Shown one piece after another: positions 12,926-25,400 of a stretch of DNA of 64,000 nucleotides (its first letter is position 1; each line of letters opens with the position of its first letter). The stretch is taken from the NCBI RefSeq assembly GCF_008831285.2, contig NC_045145.1, positions 3,886,723 through 3,950,722 of the forward strand, read 5' to 3'. The position numbers were made by a program, and so were the translations under genes. Under the pieces are notes generated by a model that saw only the letters and a list, made by a program, of their open reading frames with translations, did no database searches and was not told where the DNA came from. The DNA is from Nymphaea colorata (taxonomy: Eukaryota > Streptophyta > Magnoliopsida > Nymphaeales > Nymphaeaceae).

Positions 12926-15900
12926 CTGTATGTGTGTGTGTGTGTGTGTTCCTCATTTCTGTATAACGGATATGTATACATGCCTATGTGTCTCATTAAT
13001 TCTACTTTAGTCAACTGAGTTGGATCGACTCAAATGACTATTCTTCTAGGAACTTGCCCGAGTTGAGGCAACTTTACATTTTGAAGACTAAGAGTAAAAT
13101 CCACAGAATATATGAGTGTATGTGGAAAGAAATGTCCATGCTGTATCTTCCCAAAAAAAAAACTAGTACAATGAACATGTAATATGATTACATGCTTAAA
13201 GCATTACACGGTTCTTCTCATTCAAATAAACCTACAACATGATTAGACTGTCAAAATTCCTAAAGAAAACATAAGACAATCATCATTCGCATTTAAACAA
13301 AGGCAGATCAACCAAATCATAGTCAACTGAAACATGATTGCTGAAAGTGCAGATAGCAACTTCCTCTTTGTAGATCAACATGTAATCATTTCTAGTGTCA
13401 TGATCATTCATGGTTTTTCCAAGACCTGTCTACAAAACTAGCCACGAAACCCAACAACAATGGATAGAATATCCTCAGCTTGTGTCTCAGTGACTCATTT
13501 TATGCACTGTACATGTAAATCTGCAACGCAACTCAATGATTGCACGCTCGATTGCATTGGTTTGAGAAAGGCATGAAGATTGAGATTTCATGAGTTTTGT
13601 TTACAACCAGCTGGCCGGAAATTGCCCCAAGGGCCCATTGTGGTGGATCTCGACCTTAGTAGTCAAAAGTTCTAGCAAGCCTAGGTGGACACCCAGTTGG
13701 CACCTAGATGGGCCAAAAGCAGTATGTGAGAGGAAAAAAGGACGAGGAGGAAGAAGATGGACAAGGAAAAGAAGAAAAGAGGAAAAACAAGAAAGAGAAA
13801 AAGGAATAGAATAGAAAAGAATGAAGAAAAGATAAAATTAGAGAAAATAGGAGAAAAGGTGGCCCAGCCTAGTTGGAAAGGTAGGCAACCTAGGAATTAG
13901 GCGTGCTTTTGACTATTAAGATCTGAACCCATATGTAGTCACTTGGTTGTCAGCCCCAAAAATGTTACAAACTAGGACCATTATCACAATCGCTCTCGGT
14001 TTATTGTCAGCAAAATCTTTCTCCATTATGAATCAGGAAGCTTGTTATTCCTTGAGAAAATCTGGTGAATTCAAAAAGTAAAAAATATAAAAAAAATAGA
14101 AAAATTATGACAGTTGAGCTTTATGCTATTTTCCTTATAAAATCAATGATAAAAATACAAAATAGCTATTAAAATGTTAAAAGAAGCCTTTGAGGTATTT
14201 AAAATATATAGACGTAACCTTTTCTGGAAAAGCACAAAAAATGCAAAAAAAACTGCACATTTTCTTTTATAAAAGACATTCGAAAATTTTCACGTTTTTC
14301 AGTCATTTTTATTATTTTTCTGATGAAAACACATTTGTGACAATGATCAAGACACTATATGTGTTAGATACAAGCATACAAATCCTTCAAAATTTCTCCA
14401 GATCTTTGACATAATACTATTCTCTTATGTTTTCTTCTTCATATGAGATTGCACAGTTCATCTCCATCAAGGAACGGATGATTGTGTGCTGGACCCTAGT
14501 TCAAATGTTTTTTGCTCCACTACCAACTGTAAAACCCAGCACAAAACTGACTCAGTGTTTTCGCGCTGGCAGATTCTGTTAGAAACTTAGAATATAATCA
14601 TATATATGTAAATATGTTATGCATTTGCTCATACATGTGTGTGTGTGTATCCATTTTCTGCATTTTTTCTAATTTTTTATTCTTTTGTTTGTGCTGCTCA
14701 TTTTGCAGCAGTGTTGAGAACTTGAGTATACCAGCCCTTGGCTACTAGCCATTGGAGCTGGCCCAATGGCTAGCCCATTGGGTGCCCACAGGGCAGCTCT
14801 TCCTCCTTCATCATCCTAGGTGTGGATTTGTTCTCTCCTTCCCTGTTGTATTAAGTTTATTTTATTCAACAAGTTTTCAGTTATGTGCCTTAATGCACAC
14901 CAAGTCTCTGCTTTGTTCTTTTTGTGCCTTGTATTGTGGCACAATACCGGGCCAGCTATATTTACAGATTCTAACCCACCCAGTAACCACTTCATTTCAC
15001 ACCCCAAAAGGCTAAAACTCTAGAGACTAAGTTTTCTTAGACATGGGTATACAAGTCATTTGAGATTTCTCAAAAATTTTGACGTATAATTATTCTCAAA
15101 TCTTTCTTCGCACATGTAACAATATAATGTTACTTGAGATCATATATGGAGTCGTGTAATTTACACCAGCAGCAGTTGGCTAAGGGATAACCATATATGA
15201 ACTTAATTTTCACCTTTCATGGGTAACAATTTATCACTTCATGCTTAACACAGCCAATTTATCAGTTATTAAGTCCCTTAAGTCCCAATAGGAGAATTCA
15301 AAGCAAGCACCTTTACCAAAAATAAATAGATAAGAAGCTTCAAACAGAATGGATACTTGACTAACCTTAGCAACTGCATAGACACCAAACAAGCCCGTGT
15401 CTTTGTAGTTGGTGTTGAAAGCCATCATGCTCTCAGCAATCTCATTAATTCCAATCCTTTGAGCAAGTTCTGATCTGCTCAAGATCAAGAAAAAAGATTC
15501 TGATGTTAAAATCAGGCAATGAAGAAGGATATTCAAGTACAGAAAAGCACTTTTAGCATGTACTCAAACTAGTTTAGAAGAAACAGACCCCATGTGCTTC
15601 CCTCCACCTGCGTTTTTGTTCCAAGAACCCAACATAGACTGCATGACCATCAATGCAACAGAATCTGGATCTGTCCAGGATGCTCCATTAAATGCAACAG
15701 CAAATTGTGCAAGGGGAATATCATCGTCTATAATCCTAACCTAAAATGCCAAGGTTCCAAAAGCTGTAAAAAATCATATGAACACATCTATAAACTAAAA
15801 CCACAGTAGAGTGTACCAGTGTAGACAGACCTCAGATCCAGTAAAAATAGCTGGTTCTTTTGCCACCAACTGGGAGGCTGTTGTAGGGTCAGTTGACAGC

Positions 15901-18900
15901 TTTGTGAAGAGTTTCTTCACTTGTTCAACTATATCCTCATGCTTCACAGCACCAGCAGCAGAAATAACCTGCAATATGAAAACATTCAGTAATGTCCAAA
16001 AGACAACTACGAGGTAAGAACACATGTTTTACTGAACCATGAAGATGACAAGCATGATGACTTGTCAACCCACTCGCTTTGTTCAGAAAACTGAACAAAA
16101 AAAAAATGTTAGGAGGCCACAATCATTTCGTGTAACTACAAACCCTAATCACAGAAGCCTCAAAATTCAGTTGCATTGTGTACTATAAAGCCTAATCACA
16201 GAAACTTCAAACTTCAGTTGGGGTCAGAAGTAGACCATTCGAGGAGCAGTATAATGAGTTGAAATATAGTTCTTCAAATGAGCCTTTGAGATTGTCTTGA
16301 TATTTTGAGCAGGCCCCAGGATCGTCCTACCCAAAGGAGTATACTGGAAGGCTGTTGCATGCACATGATCAAAAATGACTTCTTCAGTTTGACCTTCCAC
16401 CTGACATTGTATTTTATGATAAAACCATGAACTGTTAGAGACATAAACATACAGTGGATAGGTAGATAGAGCACCTGTCAAGATTATTTAATGACACAGA
16501 ACATGTCAAATGCAAGAAGCAAAGTCACTTTGTGATTTACACAAGCACAGCTTGGAAACAAAATCAGCATCTCAATATGACAAGCTAACAATATATTAAA
16601 AGGCAGTACAGAGGATAGGTATGACTGACTAATTCATTGCACATACAGAAAGAAGCAGAAAGCAGGATCATACATTTGAGAAATTCAGCAGAAACTAGAC
16701 AACTACTTATAATCAAGAAAGGGACATTAAGAGGCAACAAGTCAGTCAAAATATGTTCGTTTTAATGACTGAGACCAAAGTCCAATGATCAATGTTCACA
16801 CGTAGTGTAACAGAATCCAACTTTACCTTAAAGTTAACAAAAAGTTATCCATTTTGTCAAGAGAGAAGATGTAAACACAGTTATAAAGATCTATACTCTG
16901 TGCGAACAGGAAAGCATCTGAACACTAGTTGTGCATTACAGTAGTTTGTGAAGAAAACACCCATTTTCATATTTTACCTTTAAGTACCTGCAGAATTCTA
17001 GAAATGCCAAAGTTCTGGATACTTAGTCAAATTTATTATCATATGAAATTTTATTATAATTGGAGCCAGCTAAAACTTCTCAAACCATAGCGGGAAGGGG
17101 AACAAGCAAAGGGGGGAAATAAAGCAAAAAGAGAAGAATGATACAAACTCTTTCAGTAAGCAAGCTCCAAGTAACTTATTTGAATCAAGAATGGAATAGA
17201 AAGGAAACCAACAGCTTTTAAGCCAAAAACAGAAAATCGCAACGATCACAGCAGAAAGTACATAGCAAAAGACCCTTCAGACTTCTAATATTGTAATATA
17301 CAAAATCCTCTAAAAAACAGCCTATTGCCCTATAATGGTCTATTGCCCTATAATGGTAATGACGCCCAGTGCTGAGGATTGAACCTGATAGCTCTCATAC
17401 ATAACTAGTCTCTGCTTGGTTCAATAAGCTAACAAGCTGGCATGGTAGGGACGGGTGCGTAGAGTATGAACAGATTTGTTTTTAATCAACGTAGCTCATA
17501 TTAATTTTTATCCCTCTTTCCCTCCCCCTCATGACAATGGCAAGAGTTAGGTTTTAAATCGTACATGCATGGCATTTGTGCACACACACATGTGAAAGCA
17601 CATGAATAGACACAGACAGAGACAGAATCGTATGGATTATGTTTTTGCTTACTGAGACAATCTATTTTTGTCTATGAGCGCAAATGAGCACATACAATAC
17701 AGGTTCATAAGCTATATTAAAATTGTGCTTAAGGCACAAGCTGGGCCATCTAATCTCACATGCTAAATGAGACTCGAGACCTTGCAAACTCGAGCTTAAG
17801 CAATTCCAGCTTGGTACATTGCCCAGTGATATTTACAGATTTCCAAGTTGTTCACTCCACCAACCAAAAAATGGCTTCATCTATCATATAAATTTCCATG
17901 GATTTACGGACAAAAGGAATCCATTAGAAAAAATTGAAAAAAATGAAATCCTCGAGCAATGAATATTGTGCAGATACGTCAACAACGAACAGTACAGCTC
18001 AAATCGAACTACGCAGAACTGCCTGTTTCTTCGGTTATACAAGTAACCAGACGAAGAAAATAGCAGAAAATGAGAGGAATTGTCAACTCAAAATAGTAGT
18101 TCTCCAAGCAATACTGACATGGAGGGCTCCATTGTCCAAATTTTATTAAAAAGAAGGACGAACTCTCACAGTTAGAACAACAGGAAGCAGAACAAAATCA
18201 AGCAAAAGGCGATGAAAATCATCCGAGCAGCTGCTCACCTCCTCCATCTCCCGGAGGATAACATCTCGTTCTCGATTGATCCTATCCTCGCTAAAGCACG
18301 AATTCTGAAGAATGTCTGCCAGGATATCCAATGCCACGGGCACGTCCTCATTCAACACTTTCGCGTAGTAGGTCGTCTGCTCCCTAGAGGTGTAAGCATT
18401 CAGGTGGCCGCCCATGTTCTCGATCTCCTCCTCCAGCGCCCTCACCGATCTCTTTTCCGTTCCCTTGAAGATCATATGCTCCAGAAAATGCGCCGTTCCG
18501 TTCGTCTCATCCGTCTCGAACCGGCTCCCAGCGTCAATCCACACCCCAACCGTCGCCGTTTTGGCCGCGAGGTTCGACTCCGTAGCGATGCGCAGCCCAT
18601 TCGGTAGCGTCGTCACTCGCGTCTCCGGCGCTGAGAGAATCTTCGTGTGGTCCGCGAGCACTGGCTCGGGCGAGGCGTACTTGAGGAATCGAGGGTCGGG
18701 GTTTTCGAGCCGCCGGAGCTTCGACTTCACCTCCTCGGCTAACCGGTCGTAGATCATCACGTTGGGCGCCGGAGGACAGATCGGAGCCGCCGGAGATGGA
18801 GCAGCTACGGCCGTTGAGTACCTAGAAGAGAGACGATCTGATTGGAGGATCCACGGGCTGGAGAGCAAGGGTTTCCGGGATCGCCGGGCGAGGTTGAGCA

Positions 18901-18937
18901 TCGCCTTGCTGGCCATTTCGGCTACTTTCCCTACCAC
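8630..18937 (-). CDS. MPPB: Mitochondrial processing peptidase beta subunit (catalytic, M16B zinc protease)
   Basis: This subunit removes presequences from proteins imported into mitochondria; in plants it is also the core I protein of the cytochrome bc1 complex in the inner membrane. Nine exons join in phase to 540 aa (Arabidopsis protein: 531 aa). Residues 1 to about 50 are rich in Arg, Ser and Ala with no acidic stretch, as expected for a presequence. The inverted zinc motif HFLEH is at residues 150-154, with the third ligand expected at Glu230, 76 residues on. A flexible glycine-rich loop (GGG) lies near residue 380. The end, [10 protein letters not shown], matches plant family members. 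I chose ATG 18937; an in-frame ATG at 18916 is equally possible and would drop seven residues. All catalytic residues are present and no break is seen, so the gene looks functional. Confidence 0.97.
10614..11095. mobile_element. GC-rich hAT-like miniature element in MPPB intron 6
   Basis: The element starts TAGGCCTGGGCGTCGGGCC and ends in the near-perfect inverted complement GGCCCGATGCCCAGGCCTA. It is flanked by an exact 8-bp duplication ACTTGTAC (10606-10613 and 11096-11103), the size left by hAT transposases. At 482 bp with no transposase it is non-autonomous. The inside is strongly pyrimidine-rich on one half and purine-rich on the other, built of CCCTCTCC-like and GGGAGGGCGA-like units. 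Its G+C content far exceeds the AT-rich intron around it. Several long open frames in it are composition artefacts. Confidence 0.9.
11470..15365 (-). other. Large MPPB intron 5 (3.9 kb), no gene seen
   Basis: This intron lies between exons 5 and 6. It holds a compound microsatellite (about 12866-12950), a purine-rich GA/AAG tract (about 13726-13858), a GTGTGTGT run near 14638 and diffuse repeat-like sequence near 12530-12650. I find no coding frame with family resemblance and no transposon with clear ends. Confidence 0.6.
12866..12950. repeat. Compound microsatellite (TC)n(TA)n(CA)n(TA)n(TG)n
   Basis: Runs of TC, TA, CA, TA and TG follow each other in MPPB intron 5. The CA run and the TG run are complementary across the central TA run, so the single strand can fold into a long hairpin. 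Confidence 0.9.
17322..17357. repeat. Perfect 18-bp tandem duplication in MPPB intron 1
   Basis: Two identical 18-bp copies (17322-17339 and 17340-17357) lie back to back. There is no coding content. Confidence 0.9.
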
Positions 18938-19100
18938 GGAATTTCCAGCTTCCGGGAGGGAATTCGAGCGCCTTCACAGTAGGTAACGGGGAATTGATCG
19001 TCTTCCTCCTCAAAGCGAGGGAAGAAGAAAAGGAAGCGGCGGAGAGAGAGAGAGAGGGCCGCCTTTGCTTTGTTCACTTCCTAGGTTCGTGGACTGGAGA
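18938..19100 (-). promoter_or_regulatory. Probable MPPB 5' leader with CT-rich patch
   Basis: Directly upstream of the MPPB start, the transcript strand carries a CT repeat (GA run on the plus strand at 19041-19056). Pyrimidine patches of this type are common in plant core promoters and 5' leaders. The transcription start is not identified and I see no clear TATA box, so the assignment is by position and composition. Confidence 0.4.
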
Positions 19101-20740
19101 TCGAATCGTATCGGTCACGATTCTAATATTGTCTGAGTCAACAAACCGAGAATCTCGCTTAATCAAACTCGCAACCTTTCTCTCTTCAGGTGGTTCGTTC
19201 ACCATAACGACACGTCCCGTCTGAGACCGAGTCATTTATCTTGGAACTATAAATCCCGGGAAAGCGGAGAACCTGGCCCGAGTTTCAGATTTTCTTACTG
19301 GAACGTGCAGGATCTTTCTGTTATCATTAAAACACGGCTCTGATTTCTATTGTTTACAAAATACCGGTTCAATTTTGTGGAATTCACTGCACGAACGTGG
19401 CTCAACTGCATATCACAAACATAGATCAACATAGATCTTCAGAAATGTTTTTTCTCATTGACAGAAAATACTGCAAGAGAAAAGCTCAATTTTTTTTGTA
19501 TGCTTTTAAGGGGTGTTTTTTGATTATCAAGGATCTCATATCTGTGGATCTAATGCCCAACCCTCCTCTCCTGGTTAGGCATCAGATCTACGGTTTTAAT
19601 TCGGGAACAAAATTTCCAAGCAATCAAACACGACAGAAAAAATGGAACATGAAATATTTATTTCACTTGTTTCAACTGGAACTATGAATCCGAAATTTTC
19701 ATTCAGGAATTACAATGCCGGCGCATCAAACACAAAAATATAGGAAAAATGAAACGTCCGAGTGAAATTGTTTGATGTCCAGAGCCATACCTTTCCTTTG
19801 CATGATTTTGTTTGCTTGTTAGCAAGTAATGGGAGAGACAGGAATTGTGTGAGGAAACGTGCAGAATATGCAAAGTTTTTTGGTCAGGAGAATGTACGTA
19901 ATAGTTTTGAGAATGTATGTAATAGTTTTATTGGCAAGTTAAATGGGCACTTGTCCTTCAGCATAAATGTGGCATTATTACTAGAGGCCATAAAAAAAAA
20001 GATAGAAATAGTCCTTAATCGATTTGCCAAATAAGACGGTGTGGGGTTGGTAGTCAGTCTTTATTTTAAATTCATGGGTCCGACATGCAAGTTGAAGCAT
20101 GGGAAAAGGGTAGTACCTCAAGCACCAAAAGCATACCTTATATTTTATAGGATCGAAGGGTTGGGTGAGATTTGCAGCTCCTGTTTAAGCGGCAAGATAA
20201 AATATACTTCACTCTTTACTTTTTAAACTGATCGAATGTCAGACTACTTATCCTGAAACTTATTTTCAGGAACGACGGACAATAAAAGAAAAGGAGCTTA
20301 ATCACCTCCAATGAGGCATTTGGTAACATGAATACTCTGTTATTGTTTCATGGATATAGTCTTTTATTATAAAGCTGCATCAAGCTTTAGCACAAATTCA
20401 TAGAGCAATGTAATGTTCCTATTACCAACAGTTTATAAAGAATGATGTTTTAGTCACTTTACACAACAATGGTCAAATCGATATGTATCCGCTATACGAA
20501 AGTAGCATGAATCCGCCTTTGATGATATACTTCTTCAGTAAGACGAGAACTGGGGCCTGCCGCATTCCGCTGATTCAGGCCAATTCTATCAATCATATTC
20601 TGCCAATTCAAGCCACATAAGGCCAAAATATTAACCATTCCATTGTTTTGAGTGAGAAACTGTTATTATATCAGCTTTTCAAGAATATTTCTTTCGTTGG
20701 TTTTGAAGTAAGCAAGCAATTTTTTTTCAGGTATTTGTTC

Positions 20741-20999
20741 CAAAGTTGGCAAACTCACTGAGTTCGCTCGAGAATCACATCACCTAAGTCAGCTCGGATC
20801 GTTAAAAAATCCAGCCACTAGTCAGGTTGGCCCGACGCACTCCTAACTCGGCCTGATTCAGCTACAGTGATCTACATTCTAGTTATTTTAAAACTCAACC
20901 AAGTCGACGAGTTAACTCACCTATCGACGAGTCAAATCGCTGACTCAGTGACCCGGTCATCTGCCGATCCGAGTCCGAGACATGGGTTTGCTAACTATG
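20741..20999. mobile_element. hAT-like miniature element, 8-bp target duplication
   Basis: The 259-bp element begins CAAAGTTGGCAAACTC and ends GGGTTTGCTAACTATG, imperfect inverted repeats. The exact 8-bp ATTTGTTC flanks it (20733-20740 and 21000-21007). There is no coding capacity. The element at 62829-63042 shows related ends and internal phrases such as ATTTTAAAACT and the GATCCGAG segment, so they are one family. Confidence 0.88.
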
Positions 21000-21140
21000 A
21001 TTTGTTCAGCTTTTAAAGAGTAGTAAAAGCACGTAAAAGTGAGAAAAAGGTAGGGCCGAGGCTTCTCAATTGTCATGAATAATCTTGGCCATTATTTTGT
21101 CTACATTTCAACTCAACTATGTGAACTAAACCAATGGTTA

Positions 21141-21281
21141 AGAGACGTTTCGTTAATGGAACACTAATACAATGTTTTATTTATGAACCTGCTTCAAAAT
21201 TCGTCAGATTTATGGAACAGTGGGTTGGGAGCAGGTTCACAGAAGATTGTACTAGTGTTCCATTAACCTAACCAAACACTC
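21141..21281. mobile_element. Tourist-like MITE (TTA duplication)
   Basis: This 141-bp element has imperfect inverted ends sharing GTTAATGGAACACTA. TTA flanks both sides (21138-21140 and 21282-21284), as left by PIF/Harbinger transposases. It has no coding capacity. Confidence 0.7.
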
Positions 21282-21964
21282 TTAGGAGTCTCGCACTTGC
21301 TCATTTCTTAAAGTGAGAACATTACATTTTACCGCTGAATTATACACAAAAGGAACTGTTAACTGAAAGAATTTCATATTTAAACACATTTCTTGTTATG
21401 CCACAAAAAGTTTGTTGGCCATTTTGCAGACATTCTAAAAACTAGAGCCTGCTTTAACTTCTAATTTTTGTTTCCTTAACCGCCTTTTTAACATGTAATT
21501 GATGCAGTTAATGAGTTGCCCCCTCAAAACTAGAGCGTGCTTTGGCATATGTTCATTGAAAGTGTCAACAGCATATGATTGAACGAATTAAAGCTTCTAA
21601 ATAATGAACCCCGCTCGCCCGGAAGCTTTTGAAAAATGGGTGAAATTTTGTCCAAGTTTTTCTTGCTTCCAAACTCTCTCGATTCATATAATTAATTGAA
21701 CAAAGTATTATTCGAAAGGCCTTAAAAACTCAACATAGTAAAATCCTAAATTGCAGATGCCCTCTTACAAACCTTTGGAGTGAGCTGGAGAGACCCACCG
21801 CTCGGCAAAGAGCCAAACTTCCACCCAACCACTTGTGCTTATATGATATAAAACATGCTTTCAGTGCCTCAATAAGTCAATCTGCCGTCTCCACTGCGCT
21901 TCAATCCTTTTTACAATACAGGAGATTGACAATCTCAATGCTCAAAATAAAGACTCGCTGCTTA

Positions 21965-22058
21965 CTAGGCTTGGGCATCGGCTCAGCTCGGCCCAATGCC
22001 TGAAAATCGAGTCCGAGCTTGGCCCGATACCCGACATCCTAGCCCGAGCTAGTTAAAA

Positions 22059-22133
<75 letters not shown>
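21965..22133. repeat. Truncated hAT-like end followed by about 36 TA units
   Basis: The stretch starts TAGGCTTGGGCATCGG, like the left end of the 10614-11095 element, then passes into (TA)n at 22062-22133. No matching right end is found. A similar truncated copy followed by TA repeats begins near 52116. Confidence 0.65.
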
Positions 22134-22135
<2 letters not shown>

Positions 22136-22477
22136 TTAAATATAAAATATATATCCGTACTAAATAAAAATAATATTTAAAAAATAAATCAAAACGAATC
22201 AGGCCAATCAAACCACCGGAAGCTCTCATGTTAAAGACCAACGAGAAAAAGCTGCATAATAGTCCATCTGTTTACTGAAGAGGGGAAAAAGCAAAAGAAA
22301 ATAAGACCAGCTTTCCAAGAATCAAAGAGGCATGCAATTGCATGAAGAATAAGATACCAACCACTGTTCAAGAATTAAAAAAGGGGCACATCGGATGGGG
22401 AATACATCTACATTATTGAACAAGAAAAATACAATTTGAAATACAACATATACACAAACCGTGGCAAAATTTTGAGA

Positions 22478-25400
22478 CTAGATGGAAATGCTCTGTTCTG
22501 CAACCTCGGGTGATGGGGTTAGAGCAGTAACTGGTGAGGGCGCTGGATCGCTACTAGGTGTAACAATTGGATCACTAACAGGTGTAGTTGAAGCATCATC
22601 AGCCATCGCAGGGGCAGCATTTTCTGGTGGAGGTGCAGCATCTGCAGCTGGGGCTGGAGACGGAGCTTCCAAAAGTAGTGGCTTGCTCGGTTGTTGAGCA
22701 ATTTGTTGTGGAGGTGGTTTCTTACTTGTAATTGAGGCTGGCAACGAGGGCATCCCAGGGGGGAGAATTTCAATAGGTGGCTTCTTTCCGGCATCTGCCA
22801 AGCTTGTCAGCACTGGTTCTTCTAAAGCACCTAGAACTGAAGCCGCCGAATCTGATTGCACTGACTTGTATGATGGAATATTCTCGCGTTCCTTCTGCAA
22901 TGCCTTGTTCCAAGTCTGCACAAGATTCTTCAGCGATGGTCGTCCGTGGGCCTATATCAATTAAAACTTCGTATCAATTTGTGAATCCGTGCGCACATGT
23001 TAGTTATTCTAATAACAAGCATGATGTAACAAATAAAAGCAAGCAAGTTGTCTCAAAGGGCATCAGATGCTTCCTGTGTATTACATGAGCATGAAGAACA
23101 GCTTCTGCAAGCATTCCTGTGTCTTGCCATGCCTTCTCCATCAAAGCATTGTCCCCAAGAACAGCTGCTGCAAAAGCAGCTTCCCGACCTTGGCCAGCCA
23201 TAACCAGGTTATTCACAAGACCCTGAAAAGGGAATAGGGGTTGGTGCAAAGAATACCAGGTATAAAAAATAACTCAAAGAGCATAACCAGAGAAGCTGTA
23301 ATCTGTCAATTACAAGCTAATGAACACTAAAAAAAGATGGAAATTACTTCCTAAACAGTAATCTTACTCCAAAAGTGAAAACATCAAGGTTAAGAATATT
23401 AACAATAAAATTCAGGTTTCTTATCCCTGATAGCCATTGTCTGTTAGCACAACCAAACAAATGAAGAAATAATTCATCCTTTTCCTGGAAAGAAATTCGG
23501 CAACACTTGCAAGCGAGTCAATAGCACAGAGTTAAACTGAACAATCTTTTCATTTATGTCAAATGATGGGACGTTCTCCAGTATCGGGCACAGCATGAAC
23601 AAACTTATAACTGAAACTAAGAATGCGTATGAGGCTAAAATTACATTGTTCATAAGTGGAATAGCTACTGCTCATGCTGATCTTCTAATAATCAAAACAG
23701 AATCGACCAGATTAGACCTTATCATTTTTCCTTTCTATTTCTCATTATTTTTCCTCTTTCCTCATCCATCATATCCCAAAACATTCCATAAAGGTCCAGT
23801 AAGGGACTCAGAACGATACGACACTCTTGGACAACAATGGTTTGTCTCTGGATTACTATAGTTTACAAGCACAGGGAATTGTGTGTGTGTACATGTGGGG
23901 GTATGCCTACACGTGCACACACAAAGCTGCAAACATTCACAAACTACAGAGAAACCAATTAGACTAGTAAAGCATGAAGGACGCATATAAAAATAAGGGG
24001 CAGCTACAACTGTTTCCTTACACTTAGGCGGGTCAGCTCCCCATGATTTGCAAGACGCAGTGCCAATCCCCTTAGCTGCTGACTTTGCAAAGCCCCCTTC
24101 ACAGAGCCTGCAGCAGCCAGTCTTTTCAGAGCTTCTCGGGCAACGTCAGACTGCCCAGTAGCGTCTGCTGCATCAATGAGGTCCAAAAATTCTTTAGAAA
24201 ATTTCACTATTCCTTGAACAGCATCTACAAGATTCTCTTGTTTAGCTCCAGCTAAACTCAGGATTTCTGTGACATCAGTACCAACATTCTCTTGCCCAAT
24301 ATCCCTGCTATTGCTCATCGTCAGAAGGCATTGAAGTGCACGTTTCAGGTCATTGCTCTGCATAGCCAGCTCAAACTCTAACCTGGAAAACACCACAAAG
24401 ATATATATCAGAAATTGCACAAAGGTACTAGAAACCAAAATTAGGTTGCAAAATGTTTATAATTGCAATAATCAGGAAGTATTTAATGATGATCAATTAT
24501 TGAAAATGAGACCATACAAAATAATTTAAGGCCTCTGCACATCAAATAAATTAGGAAAATTTCATTTCATTGGGCTTCAAACCTCTTGGATATGCCAGGC
24601 AAGTGCAATGCTTCAGTTGCATATCCCATCCCAAGCATGAACTGTGCCAAATCATCATGGTGTTCTCGAGCTAGCCTACTCGCCCTGAAATATTATTCAT
24701 TTTTTGCTCTGAAACATGGTCAAGAGAGAATAGAAGAACAGCAACATAGCATCACCTAGAAAGTTAGAACCATACCGTTTCACAGCACTAACTGCATCTC
24801 CATAAGCAGCAAGGCAACGGCAAAGAATACCAGGATGGCTAAGTGCTATTGCGTGAGCACACATGTATCTATGACAGCAAAGCAAACTCAAGCATCAAAT
24901 ACAGAAAATTATTACATCAAAACCATTCCTGATGGAACAAATAAAAATCTACATATACATCTGAGTGAAACTTCACATACATCTGAACGTTCTCTTATTC
25001 AGCTCAAGTTGTTAACTTTTCTTGGTAAGAGAATGGTTAAAGGCTAAGTAACATGACAATTAGAAGGACCACAGCTTTTGCACGGCTGTGAAATTTACTA
25101 TGTTGTCAAGGCATCCGGGCACTGCCTGGGTGCCAGGAAGGGCCTAGCGCCTAGACGGGCCCAGGCGAGCCTCGGCAAAAAAGGTGACCAATCTTTTTTT
25201 TAAGAAAAAATAGTTATGTTAATATGTCAAGTTATTTTGACTAAGTATTACCAATATTTGAAATGTGGAGAGTACTAATATAACAAGCATAATCAACTTA
25301 AACAATAAAAGTTAATTGTTGATTTTATTGATGTTGCGTAATAGGGAAGGGGAGAACGAGAGAAAGAAAGAGAGAGAGAGAGGCGGTAAATCTTCATACT

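Larger units (their letters stand above)
8630..18937 (-). other. MPPB: Exon map of MPPB (9 coding exons)
   Basis: Exons in transcript order, high to low: 18937-18239, 16400-16236, 15968-15831, 15740-15589, 15474-15366, 11469-11371, 9257-9192, 9096-8989, 8716-8630; total 1623 nt. Residue ranges: 1-233, 234-288, 289-334, 335-385, 385-421, 422-454, 455-476, 477-512, 513-540. Only the junction after 15589 splits a codon. The largest introns are 16401-18238, 9258-11370 (contains a GC-rich hAT-like element) and 11470-15365. Donors after exons 2, 3 and 4 read GTCTAC, GTCTGT and GTCTGT, unlike the usual plant GTAAG. Confidence 0.92.
19101..22477. other. Spacer between MPPB (5' side) and TWD40-2 (3' side)
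   Basis: The stretch contains the MPPB upstream region, a possible Tourist-like element around 19510-19733 (GGGGTGTTTT-type left end, ATCAAACAC right end, no clean target duplication), two better-defined miniature elements at 20741-20999 and 21141-21281, and a truncated hAT-like end beginning at 21965 that runs into a long TA repeat. No credible gene is visible. Confidence 0.6.

Noticed and set aside
18212-18986. Plus-strand frames of 74-131 codons
   Set aside because: They are antisense shadows of MPPB exon 1.
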